DNA of 64,000 nucleotides from contig OX422210.1 of the NCBI GenBank assembly GCA_949130495.1, positions 190,449,619-190,513,618 of the forward strand, given 5' to 3'. Shown in pieces: positions 1-12,832 of the stretch. The DNA comes from Sambucus nigra. Taxonomy: Eukaryota; Streptophyta; Magnoliopsida; Dipsacales; Adoxaceae. The notes under the pieces were generated by a model. The model was given only the letters and a program-made list of their open reading frames with translations. It ran no database searches and had not been told where the DNA came from. Within the stretch, counting starts at the first letter, position 1. Each line of letters begins with the position of its first letter. A program made the translations under genes and the position numbers.

Positions 1-1600
1 ACAAAGACAACTCAAAGGACAAATAAAATCTTTTTATATTTTTTTAATACGATTCAATAAATGCAAAAACAAAATACTAAAAATACACTTGTCATGATTC
101 TAGCAAAACATATGATGAAACATAGACTAGAATATGAGTAACCAACATACAACTAGAAAGAATATATCATGAAGAACAACTAGTGTATGTAAAGAAAGCT
201 AACACAATCAACCTTTAGATTTAGCATGAAAAGTAATATGTGCAAGCAAATGAGAGTCATAAAGTTTATCATGTAAAGCCTCCAAATAGGATCTCCTAGA
301 CCATATAACTATAACGTGATGCTCTCGATTTTAGTGACCTTAGTGACTCAACCTGTAGACACCACATTCTAGGACCTCCTAACTAAGTCTCTCCTTAGGT
401 CCCTAGCACTTCCTCAATTTACAACAAAACCTAGGTTGTACTCTGAGTACCGACCTAAAGGAAATCGTCTCTTTCGATCCCCGTTTGACTCAGACTAACT
501 CTATCATCAGAGTGAAATCTCGATGAATCCTCGAAGGGCTTTGAATCCCCTTTTCAATGGTCCACCCTATGTAGGAATCGACATAAAAGTTCAAATAAAC
601 ATAGCATTTTACTATCTAAAATCGATCTCGTAGCCACTGGGCGCTCTCAAGCCCCGATTTGACCCCAATCAACTTCATCGTCAGAGAAAAAGCCTTTGAA
701 TATATTGGATAAACCCCACCCTTATGCCGTATACGAACTACATGGACTTTGATGCCTTTATATGCTACATAGGCTTCTCGGGTTAAAACCCGAGACTCGC
801 ATCCAATTTTCCCATTTTTGCATTTGCATCCTTTTTATTTATACATTATTTAATATATATTATATTTTTTATCCATATTTGTGTTTTATCTAACACATTA
901 TCATTTCAACATAACGATCAGTATCTCGATAAACGCCTACATCGTAGTTTCAATATATTATTATGGGAACATTCCTATGGATGACCTCACTCTATTTTTT
1001 TCATGATATGAGTTGGGCGATTCCGATCTCCACTTATATATACACATGCACACACTTCATGAAGAAATTAAGAAAAATAGTAACACAAGCCCATGAGAGA
1101 CCGAAAGGGCGGGATGGGTGCCTAAGACCTTCCCATTTCGTAACTTAGCCCCCGAACCTATGAACTATTGCTTTTGTAAGCATCAGTTTGTTTTTGACGT
1201 CGCTCTCTCCAGGTGACAACATGTTCTTTTGCCTGTTTTGTGCAAAATTGGCTGATGAATCCATCTCTTTACATTACCTAGGATCATTTTTGGGATCAAA
1301 ACAAAACCTCCTAATGTGTCCCTTTCTACCACATTATGTGTAAGTGAAAACACAGTGAGAAGTTGAAACTCCTCGACTCGGATTTATGGGTTACCCGTAG
1401 TCAACTCGGTCTGACCCCAGCATTAGGTGTGAAGTGGAATGAAACAACGTATATAATGTTGCTTGTCTAGTTTTTTTAATTGACATTTCATTTGTTTAGC
1501 AAGAAAATTCCAGTTTCAAAAAAACAACGTGAGGGACATATGGGGAGCACCCCCAAGTATGAAGAGCTAATAACGTAAAAGAAAATAAAGTACTTACCTA
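1..1600. repeat. Decayed repeat DNA with Tat/Ogre-like LTR motifs
   Basis: No coding region is supported here; the 61-codon frame at 963-1148 looks like chance. Two related blocks, near 475-535 and 645-705, both read CCCCG..TTGAC followed by a CATCAGAG or CGTCAGAG word, so there is internal repetition. Around 1105-1155 a stretch reads like the GGGTGCCTAAGACCTTCCC motif that I associate with Tat/Ogre LTRs. A similar stretch occurs near 63380-63420. I found neither a bounded LTR nor a primer-binding site, so this is called only as retrotransposon-derived sequence. Confidence 0.4.
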
Positions 1601-2855
1601 TATAACACCCTCAAAATACGAAACTTCTCCCAACCTGTCGTAATAAGCAAGGGTGTGAGCCTATACCCAGTGGGAATATATAAAAGCAGTATAGAAACGA
1701 CGACATAAAGGATACTCACACTCTACAACTACATGCATGTGTAAATACGTATATGTATCTACCTATATACCTTTGAACATACATATATCAATGCATTAAG
1801 CCATTTTGTTTCAAAAACATTATATAGTAACGTTTATTCTCTTTGTCCTTAGAAAATAGTCATTTTATATAATTATGCTTAAAACTAGCATTCCTTCCCA
1901 TTAACGCAAACGGTTTAACAATTAGCAATTGTTAGGAAAAACCCTTCGCTTACTTTTGAAAATCATAATTACTCAAATCTCCTTAACTCACACCGTAGTT
2001 GATTAACCGTTACTTAAGATCGTCTTTCAACACACACGCACACATCGTGTTGGAATTATTTATTTAACATGAGGGCCTTATACGACACACACGCCTAATT
2101 ATTATGGGTCCAATCCTCATTAGGTAGCTTCATTACTCATTAAGTCACCTTACTTAACCAGTTCATTATTCTTATAGACATCAGTCATTATTCTCAATTT
2201 AATTGCCCGCATTACATTAACCGGAACAATTGTTGTTATGTTCAAGTTATGTTGTCTTTATACATTAACCATGAAACCCTTTACTTGTCTTGTTCCATAT
2301 TCCATTATCTTTTTCTCAAATTTTTTTAATAATTCACGAACTTTAACGGGCTTCACACTGCCGGTGATGCCACCATATGCTCTGGCTAGTGGTTTTGGGC
2401 TTTTAACCCTAAGGCTGCGGTCCCATCTTGCTCACTTCCCAATTGCATCTGAGTCTTTATTGATGTGATTAACATTTTGCATATGTCCACATTATTCCCC
2501 ATTTACAGGACGAAGACAAAAGACCAAACTTAACCATCCTTTTTTCCATTAACACTTGGAAAACTATTTCTTTCTCCTTTAAGTCCTTTGTTCACACACA
2601 CGTAGATTTTATACCAAAATCATTCACGTGTTTAGGACTTAATATAATTTCACCCATATTAGTATAAAAGCATTCATTCACATTTTTATTCCAAAAAAAA
2701 CGTTCCACTTTAAGTAAATTACCAATTTATCCTTTTTGTTGCCAAATTTGCAATTTAATCCTTTAATAATTGTTATATTCCCAAAATGGTTATTAAGTTT
2801 CCGACTTAATAGTTAAAATGCCCTTGGACATTTTAACACTTGTTTAATGTGACAC

Positions 2856-3989
2856 TGCAAGGACATAATTTTCATTGTCCACAGTTTACATAGAGTATGT
2901 CGTATACCACTACAACCGTCGAAGGAAGCTCACGATCATTTGTTCAAGGCGATGGATCCGAATGTCAATTTTCTTCCACAATGGACATCTACAAGATTGA
3001 TTTTGGTAAGGATTGTGTTTAAGTTTCAAATTTGGTTTACGATTGCATTGGGATATTTTCTGATTTTATTTTTTAAATGAGGCATTTTTTTAAGTAAAAA
3101 TAATTTTTGGAAGACCTGTAGGCGAGCTTTTTAAAATAATTATTTCTTGCTCTTTTCGTTCAAACGAGAAGGCAATGTCATTCAAATGACATTGATTAGT
3201 TGTTCAAATGACCCCTTCTAACGAATTCACATGTCGTTTGATAGGTTATGAGAAGGGTAGTTCCTTTATTGCATCAAATGACCATGTACGGTTTTGTGTT
3301 TTTATAGGTAACTTCTTAGGTCGCTACTAACAACATCCAATGTCATTCAAACGACATTGAGAAGTCATTAGAATGACCTTCTCCACCTCAAATGTTTTGT
3401 TTTGCTATAAATACCTATTTTGGAAGATTTTTTCATGAAGACTTTTGCCAAACAAAAATTGCAAATTGAAAGAATTTTAGTCTTCACTTTTAGGGCACAA
3501 AACCTTACTTTTTTTTAATCACCAAAAGATTGCATATATGTCTGTGAATCAATTTGGAACTCAAAACCACTTTTTTTTTTAAGTTTCTCTTATAGAGAAG
3601 GATTTCTATACTACTGAATTGATTCTTATGGCGGCTATTTGCTGATGACTGCGGTTATTGGGGATACTCGAGGGTATTCACTGTTGGTGCTAGGCTACAG
3701 TCTATGTGGATTTTCTTTGTAATTGAAATTTGCAATTTACGTTGGATAGTGAAATAAAATATTTTACCCGAAAGGTTTTTTTTCCTGAATCTTATTTGTT
3801 GCTTGATTTGTGATTGAATTTTTGATTTATCCACATAGATGCATGATTAGGGTTTAATAAAATTTTGATCGAATATTGACTCTAATTAAATAAGTTTTAA
3901 ATTGTAAATTTGCAAATTAAATAATGAATCGATATCATGCATCTTCAAATTGTTATCAGAACTTTTAGCTCGGGATTTTTACCTCTTCA
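2856..3989 (+). repeat. 5' LTR of copia element A
   Basis: It starts TGCAAGGACATAATTTTC and ends TTTTTACCTCTTCA, 1134 bp. The second LTR at 6461-7614 repeats it with visible divergence. The usual family end, CATCTTCA followed by AATTGTTATCAGA, lies 42 bp before the real end. A former primer-binding site therefore now lies inside the LTR (see findings). A cluster of CGTTCAAACGA-like inverted repeats fills roughly 3165-3390. Confidence 0.85.
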
Positions 3990-3992
3990 AAT

Positions 3993-4004
3993 TGGTACTA
4001 GAGA
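3993..4004 (+). other. Primer-binding site of copia element A
   Basis: TGGTACTAGAGA lies three bases after the LTR end. It resembles the TGGTATCAGAGC complement of plant initiator tRNA-Met, with several mismatches. Its place right after the LTR fits a minus-strand primer site. A better match, TTGTTATCAGAAC, lies 42 bp upstream, inside the LTR. Confidence 0.6.
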
Positions 4005-4019
4005 TATAGTGACACATAG

Positions 4020-4610
4020 GTGAATGATTCCAGGGATGAATCATCACATGGTATGCGTGTTACCTTTTTTACTACTCACGTGAGCATATCTAGTTTGTTC
4101 CACGATGATGAGGACACTTGTACACGTGAGAGCCCCGATGATGATTTGAGTGTTTCTAGTGAGTGTGAGAGTGAAATTGAAAGTGAGGGAGAAATTGATC
4201 TCCAAAATTGTTAAGAGATTTATATGCCAAGGCCTTAAAGATGAAGAATTTGAATAAGGAGTTAGGTATAAGGTTCTAGATTTGGAGAGAGAGTAGAAGT
4301 TTTGAGGGGATGTGAGGCGTCGGCGAGTCAACTCGAGATGGTGAAGGTATTTTTAAGTGAGAAGTTGATTGTCTTAGGTCGAAAAAGAGTGAACTTGAAT
4401 CCCGTGTGTCCCAACTTAAGAGAGATCTCGAACGTGCCCGGGAGGTCAAGGTTACTACAGAGTATACATCTAAGAAGATTGGAAAGATTCTCTTCGGTTC
4501 CGCTTTGGGTAATGTTAAGAGATTAGGAATAGGGTGTGAAGATACGTCTACTTCCCATGTTGCACCTGAGCCAGTTACCGAGTTTGTGATAGATCCATAT
4601 GTCTCTTGAC
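4020..4610 (+). pseudogene. Gag C-terminal remnant of copia element A
   Basis: Broken frames here match the acidic and coiled-coil tail of the Gag of the SIRE-type element at 41337-42032. The shared words include DESSHG against DESPHE, HDDEDT against HDDEDS, and ERAREVKV, which is identical. A 64-codon frame (4020-4214) runs through the acidic Asp/Glu/Ser part. Frames at 4302-4526 and 4406-4609 carry the later part, ending in a KRLGIGCEDTSTS segment that parallels DRKGIGYDGTSTS. Several frameshifts separate them, so no functional protein is expected. The opposite-strand frame at 4044-4331 is a shadow. Confidence 0.75.
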
Positions 4611-6460
4611 CTAATCCACCAACACTTCCATTTCTTCACAGGAGACTACATCCTAATCGTTTTGGGAGAGGTGTTACTAGACCCGTTTTTCTTTGTTCCC
4701 ATTGCAAGTAGAGAGGTCACCTCAGGGAATTGTTCTTTAAGTTGGGTTGTGCATCTTCTAGGCTTTAAACTTGTTATGCTACTACATGTGTTCCCATACG
4801 CACACCCACATATGATACTTCACATGCTCCTGCACATCACGTGAAAGATTTTAATCATTTTAGAGAGCAAGTTGAGATTTAGTCAAAACTGCACATGATT
4901 TGATGTATGTTTTTCATAATGATATTTTATTCCTATTGCTAGTGTGTATCACTTTTGTATTTATTTTTCCATTTAAAACTATTTTTCGGAAAACCCAAAA
5001 AGATTTTTATTTTGAATTTTTTCGGAAAAATACAAAAATATTTTCTATTTTTTTGAGAAAAAATTGAAAAAACCAAAAAGATTTAATTTTGATAATTTTT
5101 TTGGAAAAATACAAAAAGATTTTTGTATTTCATTTTACACCGTTTATGGATGGACATTTAAGATAACCAAATCATAACATCATTCCATATCCATGTGACT
5201 ATTTGATAGTGTTTTGAGACGATACATCATTTCATTTATGTGATTTATAATGTTTGGAGTCATTAAGATGAGATTTGAGATTACTTTCTACATTTTTTAC
5301 TCATGATATCCTTTAATGCACACTTGCACAAATTTATTTGATTATTGTTCTTGTCTATCACACGTTGGTCGAAGTGTATTCATATCAATTCTTTCGTTAA
5401 AATGAACCATATACAATAAAACTTGAAAATGAAAGTAGTGCGTGTAATAACCGTTACCCGTGAGGAATTTGTTTAATATAAAAAAATGATGAGTATACAC
5501 AGGAAAGGGCTACAGAGGGGGAAATAACCTTTGCGTGAAAGCCATCGTGTGGGAAGAGCCAAAAAAGTGTGGCATTGTAAAAAGTAGCCACGACCAATCT
5601 AGTTTAGTTTTATATGATCATTCAAAATTAAAAAAAAAATGAATAGAAAAATATGATCATTATTATATATAAGGTAATTTGGTTGGAAATAAATTAATAG
5701 GTTTGCACGTCCTGACAAAGTCTTGAAAAAGCATTACATAGATTTAGATGTTATTGGTGTGGAAATCATTTTTTGAGTTGCCGTCATTTGAATTCAATAA
5801 TTTTCACACCTAAGGACGATTTTGAGTTCATTCATTAGGAGTATCCATATTCATCATGCACATTTGTTATGATTGTTTGAGTTGATTTTCCTATCGAATA
5901 AATTTATCTAGGTGTAAATTTATGGTGTGTGTTTTTTTGGTAAAATATTTGCCTAAAAAATTGAAAAATCAAAAAGAGTTTGTGGATCCTTTTGAGTATA
6001 TCCCGCCATGAGCGTAATTGACTAATATTTGCAATGATTATTACGACACACTGTTTTTATTTTGTTTATTATTTTACTTGTCTATTTCATACCAATAAAA
6101 CGGTGGAGAACGAATTATGAATTATGGGGGAGTGGGAGTTTGAATTACGGGGAGTTTTGAGATTTATTTGATTTGATTATATATTTTATTTATGCTATCT
6201 CATTTCAATATCGATATTTGTTTTGTTTTATTTATTGTGTGTAAGAATTTGATTATCATTTGGAAAGCACACAAAAACAAGCGTAAGGAAAGCAAAGAGA
6301 TTTGCTTTGAAGAGATTTAAAGTTGAAGATTTTTGAAGAATTGCATTTTTAGTATCTTTCCACTTTTGAGTTCATGGGAGTGGTATTACATTTGTATAGG
6401 TATTTGATTGATAATTCATATTATTTTTATTTTGTACCGGCATAGACATATGAGAATATT
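4611..6460 (+). other. 3' noncoding interior of copia element A
   Basis: No coding frame is credible. Starting near 4925, TTCCTATTGCTAGTGTGTATCA, then an A/T stretch rich in AAAAAGATTTTT (about 4975-5140), then TCCATGTGACTATTTGATAG follow in the same order as in the copia elements at 35815-44286 and 53720-58582 (read on their minus strand). This identifies the segment as the conserved region between pol and the 3' LTR. It ends with GTACCGGCATAGACATATG and an imperfect purine tract before the 3' LTR. Confidence 0.7.
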
Positions 6461-7614
6461 TATAAGGACATAAATTTCATTGTCCATAGTTTACGTAGAG
6501 TATGCCATATACCACTACAACCGTCGAAGGAAGCTCACTATCATTTGTTCAAGGCGACGAATGTGAATATCGAGTTTCTTCAACAATGGACATCTACAAG
6601 ATTGACTTTGGTAAGGATCGTTTTTAAGTTTCGAATTTGGTTTATGATTGTATTGGGATATTTTTGAAATTATTTTTTTTCAAAATGGGGGATTTTTCCA
6701 TGTAAAAGTAATTTTTGGAAGACCTGTAGGCGAGTTTCTTTAAATATTTATTTTTTGCTCCTGTCGTTCAAACGATAAGACAATGTCCTTCAAACGACAT
6801 TGGCAAGTCATTCAAAGGACATCGCATGTCATTTGATAGTTCACGCGAAGGATCATTCCTTTATTACTTCAAACGACCACATACTATTTTGTATTTTTAC
6901 ATGTCATTTCTTGGGTCGCTACTAATGGCACCCAATGTCGGTCAAATGACATTGAGAAGTCGTTCGAACGACGGGACCTCCGTCGCCTCAAATGTCTTAT
7001 TTTTACTATAAATACTTGTTTTGAATATTTTTTCATGAAAACTATTGCCAAACGAAAAATGCAAATCTACAGAATTTTAGTCTTCACTTTTAGGGCACAA
7101 AACCCTATTTTTTGATTCACCAAAAGATCCCATATATGTTTGTGAATAAATTTGGAACCCCAAACCATTTCTTGTTGAATTTTATATTATAGAGAAAGTT
7201 CTCTACTATTGGATTGATAGTTCTTACGGGGGCTATTTGGTGACGACTACGGTCATTTGGGATACTCTAGGTTATTCACTGCTAGTGCAAGGCTATAGTT
7301 TATGTAGATTTTCTATGAGAGATTCATTACTGATTTTGCTATGTAATTATATGTTGTGATTTACGTTAGATGGTGAGATAAAAGGTTTCACCCGAAAGGT
7401 GTTTTTTTCCCGAATCTTGTTTATTGCTTGATTTGTGATTGAATGTTTGATTTATCCACATAGATGCATGATTATGTTTTAATAAAATTTGGATTAAAGA
7501 TTGATTCTAATTAAATAAGTTTTAAATTGAAAATTTGCTAATTAAATAATTAATCGATATCACGCATCTTCAAATTGGTATCAAAGCTTTTAGCTCAGGA
7601 TTTTTACCTCTTCA
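6461..7614 (+). repeat. 3' LTR of copia element A
   Basis: It starts TATAAGGACATAAATTTC (decayed TGTAAGG) and ends TTTTTACCTCTTCA, 1154 bp, followed directly by the GACAC target duplication. It contains the perfect 14-bp palindrome GTCGTTCGAACGAC at 6959-6972. It also keeps the internal CTTCAAATTGGTATCAAAGC relic of a primer-binding site at 7568-7587, which shows that both LTR copies inherited the extended end. Confidence 0.85.
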
Positions 7615-8953
7615 GACACTTGTACCCAACTTTCACGTTTGCCATTATATTACCTTTAATATATAAAATAACACCCTTTCACATTAAATCCCCTGGTTCT
7701 ACATTTGAAATACATACTTTATTTATGGGATTTTGCATCTTAACACCCACTTTGCTACTAATCACACATTTAAACTTTTTAACTTCCATTATTAACTTTT
7801 ATACCACAATTCATGTAAAACCTCAATTTTCATATATTTGAACATTATACCCACTTTCTTCCTACATGAGTTCCACACACTTTAAAATACCTATTAAAGT
7901 GAAAGTTTTTCCTTCTCATTTTTATCTTCAATATTCATGTAAAAAATCACCTTTTAATCTCATAAAATGGTTTATCAAGCTTAATGCATTTGTTTGCATG
8001 GACTCACACTATTTAGCCTTTAAACGCCATTTTAACACATTTTAATTAATAAAATGTTCAAGACATATATTCTGAAAATTTCTATGTTTTAAAAACCCTT
8101 TTAATTCATTGTTTGAAACCTATTTTCACACAAATGCTAAGATGATTACCAAACAACACATGGGTGCAAATCTAACATCTATACTACATACATTTAGCCT
8201 AGTATATATACATACATATGCTGATTTTATACTATGCTTTAAACTTATATCAAAGTTAGTTTTCACACCTAAAATTCTTTAAATATGGTGGTGGTGAAGA
8301 TGGGTGACTCCCCCACCTCTAAAGGTGTCCCTAAGAGGAGTTACAAAAAAATCCACCACACAAGCTCCAACTCCTAATATTCAAGAACTCAAACTCCATA
8401 AAACCCTACCTTCTTCAAGCTCTGTACAACTTCTAACTGCCTTTTTCAGAAGGAAGTGGCTTGGGAAATATATTGGACGAGTATGGATATTTGGATGAGT
8501 GCAGTCTACCAAGGCTAAAGGAAATGGCTAAATGTATTTTGAGAGAGAGGGAAAAGGATCCGTCGAATTCTTGAGAAAAATATTGTTAATAAATGCTTGC
8601 ATTGCCTATGATATTAAACTACATCCCTCTCTTATACACAACCAACAACTCATACATTTTTATAATGTGCACATGTTTTTTCATCCCACCGACAACCTCC
8701 AAAAGATAATAATCAACGACTCACATGTTGACAGCCTAAATGGTAGATCTGACTTCATCCTGGTGGTTCGAGCGACCACTTTCTTTGTTCGGTCTATATT
8801 GGTTTGTCGTTCGAAGTTTCTAAATTTAGCTTATTTGACCCAATAACTTTATGTTTATCCAATTTTACCACAATTCTTCTTCCATTATTATTAACCCCTC
8901 CTCAATTGTAATTCATATTAAGTTTAGTCGAATTATTGGGACATGGTATTACA

Positions 8954-10122
8954 AACTTCCATCCTTGGGGAATTTCATCCCCGATATTCCTAGTTTATCA
9001 AAACATAGAACTTGGGTAACCAGAAACTTATTTTTGGCCCTAGCTTATTCCCAAGATTACAGTCAAAGCCCAAAACTTCATTTCACCGGTCCCTATCGTT
9101 AACCCAATTCATGACAAACTCTAAGGTCTTATTATTGATTCTCAAGCACGCCTAACACATCCATCTAGAAAAAACCTCAAGATGATCGACACTCACCAAA
9201 TACGACACTATCAGTAATGGAACTCAACATTAAGGGTTGTTTCTACGTTAGTATTCACAACCTACGTTTCTTCAAACAAATCTTGGATCATGCCTAGCCT
9301 AGGCTGATACAACCTCAACACTTCTCATTGTACACATTAATGATTCCTAAGATAGTCATTTTCTCACAAAGATCTACCCGACCGATATCCCTTACACAGT
9401 ACTTGTGCTAATATAGATTCATCCCAAGTATCGTAGAACAATAATACCCAAGTGATCACATCATCAATCCGTATAACTCTCAACCGAGTGCAACGCTAGT
9501 ACCTAATGTCATATCAAGTCCTGATACTTAGAATATCCTCAAGTCACAACCTTAGGACACATGACCAATTTGTAACTAGATATACCAATTAACTAACAAA
9601 ACATGTTAACATAAAAAATTAACTAATATATGCAGACTATATGGAACAACGTGAGACCATGCAAACACGCAAACTAGAGTAGAATAAAGATGATTTTGAA
9701 GAAGTGTTCACTCATATACCGTGACGCATCAGCCACAACTGGTCTAACCTGCACCATTACTGAGCTTATGCAACGTCATACCAAATTACCACCGATCAAT
9801 AACTTCCCATTACAGGGTCGAGGAAGACACATGAAATGCAACGAACCATGTGATTTTCACGCCAAACGGAAATGATCAAATTCTACTTTCCATATAATGT
9901 ATAAACCCACAAATTAACCTTGAAGACTATTACTCTTTATCGATATCTACTAATGTTATAGCCTTGCCACATATCTTGGCTTGGCCCATTAACCATGATG
10001 AGTTCTAACCATGAATCCTCCATCTTTGCTGGATGAACAAAAAACAAAACCAATTTCTTCGAGAAGTTGACTGCCAGGATTCCCTCTTTAGGACCAATGC
10101 CACCTGTTTCATTATTGGTATG
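8954..10122 (-). other. Degenerate gypsy interior beside the old LTR
   Basis: This follows the inner end of the 1601-8953 LTR, so on the minus strand it would be the 3' end of that element. Decay is heavy. A 77-codon minus frame (9937-10170) starts inside the neighbouring solo LTR and matches nothing I recognise. I see no readable integrase or reverse transcriptase motif. The tract appears to resume at 12611 after the solo LTR. Confidence 0.4.
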
Positions 10123-11078
10123 TGTAACAACCCCCTTAGTTAAATACCTAGTGGCCAATCCTTTACCCAATTAACTCGAATTATTCAGTTGGCTCTCATT
10201 CTTAGCATCACTATCGAATACAATTTTCTTTCTTTATTAACCACCTAGTAAATAATTAAGCTAGTGTTAAAATTTCCAAATTTAATTTTTAATAAAATTC
10301 CTTTTTAACAATACCAATAAGTTATAATATAAACCATCCCACAATAATGAATAATGAATAATGAATAAGTATCATCACAACTTAATTAATGTTACTGGAA
10401 TAAACTTCCCAGTTTCAAACATCCTAATACAATAAAACCAATTAAAACAAAATGTATCCAACATCGACACAAATAAAACCACTGACTGAGACAGAATGGA
10501 AATGACACAAATCCTTTGGAAACATGTCATAAAAGAAATGACTACAGAGTACATGAATCAATAGAATGATACGTTTAATGCAAAGTCCACAACTCCATAG
10601 CAAATAAATATCTAATCGTCTATGTTGGGCGTCCCTGTGACTGGACACCTGATATAATATATACAAGAGGGAAGAGAATGTGCAAGAGAAAACAGGGCAG
10701 ATCCTGATTGTAAACGATTTTCAAAAACAACAAGTGAATAAATGCTATAATTAGCAATTATTATATACATATTCGATTCTTGGAATCTCTCTTGAGATTC
10801 TCACCTCTCATCTAGTGTGCACGCTTAACGTATCTCCAAGTTATGCTAGTTATTATTCCCACTTTCACTAGATTATAATACTGTGTCAACTACCCATAAC
10901 CCTTATTTTCCCCACGTATTTTCTTAGCAATACATGTAATAAACATATAATAGTTCAATTCTCAGTATAATTAAGTGTTCTCAAACTTAATTAATTTCAT
11001 ATTTCGCTATCTTTCATGTCTAATTAATTCACAGAGTAGATAATATCATAAGTATATATATTCATTCAATCTATTATT

Positions 11079-11110
<32 letters not shown>

Positions 11111-12610
11111 TAATACTTCACCCCGAGACACAGCTGCGATTCATGCATCCTCTACTATCTAGTCCCAGTACATCTCGTCACTGTATAAAGGACTATTGGT
11201 TCGGTATATCCCTCGAACCACAAATATCAAAACACAAGTATTGGAGGCGAACATAGTCCTAATAATTTGGGCTATTCACATACCTATGCAGTCAAATGAC
11301 CGTTCAATACCATTGTTCTCACTAATGGTAATCCAATCGAAGTCTTATGTTCTGAGGCAACATGTCAAAAATCCCCCATTAGGCTCATCAGGATATGACT
11401 ACTCTCAATGCGCAGACCTCTCGTCGATATCAAGTAGGATAGGTATGTCATACACATAAATCATCAAACAATAGATATATACTCAACCTATATAATAATA
11501 GGTACACACTCGACATATATAACGTATTAGGAATTCATCCTACCCCAAGTACCCGTTATATTTCTCGAATACTACCCGTACTTGTTAATTACGATTCAAT
11601 CTCATCATCATATTTTATTATGCAGTTATCCCTCACATAATTCCTTTCTTAATTAAATATATAATTTACCAACATTAACCCAAGTCTATCACTATTTGTT
11701 AATGTACCAAAAATATTCAGAACCTACTGTGGACCAAAAAATGAATTTCTAAACTTTTCTGGGCTAAAATTGGATTTCTGAAATCTTGGTAGAAGTCCCC
11801 GAATTCTCATTAAAGTGAGATGACATCTCGTTCAGATGATATCATGTCCTCTTCGAACAACTTCAAATGGCATCCCAGTTCGTTCAACGTTTTCACAAGT
11901 TCGTCCTGAACCTCAATTTTCTGCGTTTTTCTCCATTTTCTTACACCCAACCTCACATGGAATATATTCTAATGTTTCCCCATTATCTCAACATCATTTA
12001 TACATGTTTATGGGTGATTATAACACATAGAAAGCATATAATTCTTTAATTTTAAGAAGGGTTTTTATATAAATCAATATAATCCTTAAAATCCTCAAAT
12101 TCTATATTCACCGTTGATGTTCTTCATAAAACTCAGATAATAATTTCATGATTTACAATTCAAAGCACCAATCAGATAACCTCAACATGTGGATTTCTCA
12201 ATTACATGCAGTACCTATCACATTAATTTATTTATTCATCATTTCATGCTCAATTTCACAATTCTCAATATTTAAATATTAATCCTATTCTAACATGGAT
12301 AATATACTCACTAATTGGAACAATAATTACACTTGACTTAAGGTGTAGGTATGATCCTTTGGATAAGATAAGTGTAGGATGTTCCCTCCTATTTTCCGAT
12401 CACTTTTTCGGTGGTGGTGCACGCGCATCCTAATCATATATTACTTTTAGTCACTATGTAATATTCAATATCAATCACATATCACTTTAGTCTGTAGTAA
12501 TATTCAATTCGGATTAATTATAATTATTATTCATAATTAATTCTAATTAATCCCCATTTTACTTTTAATTAATCGCATATTAAAAGTTATTAAAATTACA
12601 GAGTATTACA
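10123..12610 (-). repeat. Solo Tekay-type LTR
   Basis: The plus strand reads TGTAACAACCCCC at 10123 and ends GAGTATTACA at 12610, 2488 bp. The flanks GTATG (10118-10122) and GTAAG (12611-12615) are a 4/5 target duplication. Internal words track the intact Tekay LTR in order, for example AGCATCACTATCGAA near the start and CACCCCGAGA..AGCTGCG near 11120, so it belongs to a related but diverged family in the same orientation. No gag or pol lies next to it, which fits loss of the rest by LTR-LTR recombination. It includes a short CA tract near 11094-11110. Confidence 0.7.
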
Positions 12611-12832
12611 GTAAGCATAACTATCCTAAATGATGTCGAAGTTACTTCTGTTGGCACTCGGCATCAGTTACCGATCCATCACACCTAGGCCTCCAAAATT
12701 TCACTACGAGTTAGCTAACTTCAACTTTCGAGATCACTCTCATCAACTGAAACCCAATGCTCACATAGTTTCTCAAATTCAACCTACGAAACACTTCTAG
12801 GACTCTTAGCAGCGCCCTATATGGTCCCAAAT
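12611..12832. other. Unassigned decayed sequence
   Basis: A short AT-moderate stretch lies between the solo LTR and the next plus-strand LTR. It is probably the continuation of the degenerate interior at 8954-10122. No frame, terminus or known motif is visible. Confidence 0.3.

Larger units (their letters stand above)
2856..7614 (+). mobile_element. Pol-less SIRE-type copia element A
   Basis: Two direct repeats of about 1.1 kb enclose a 2.5 kb interior that has a gag-tail remnant and no protease, integrase or reverse transcriptase. GACAC at 2851-2855 and GACAC at 7615-7619 form a perfect 5-bp target duplication, which fixes both ends. The 3' boundary is preceded by GTACCGGCATAGACATA, a block also found next to the 3' LTR of the two other copia elements. 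It is therefore a non-autonomous member of that family and would need pol supplied in trans. It sits inside an older gypsy LTR. Confidence 0.85.
1601..8953 (-). repeat. Old Ty3/gypsy LTR, split by a copia insertion
   Basis: The plus strand begins TATAACACCC at 1601, a decayed TGTAACACCC, and ends GGTATTACA at 8953. Just beyond lies AACTTCC and then GGGGAATTTCATCCCC. On the minus strand that is the end of a gypsy interior with a purine-rich tract followed by TGTAATACC. The same arrangement bounds the intact Tekay element in this window. Removing the copia element at 2856-7614 and one target copy leaves an LTR of about 2.6 kb, a normal Tekay size. Small open frames at 2238-2468, 7575-7841, 8304-8498, 8532-8846 and 8851-9102 lie inside it and look non-coding. 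Confidence 0.7.

Noticed and set aside
9937..10170. 77-codon minus frame as a host gene
   Set aside because: It begins inside the solo LTR, has no recognisable domain, and its flanks are decayed retrotransposon sequence.
11040..11110. TA/CA microsatellite as a special element in the solo LTR
   Set aside because: It is an ordinary short dinucleotide tract with no matching structure around it.
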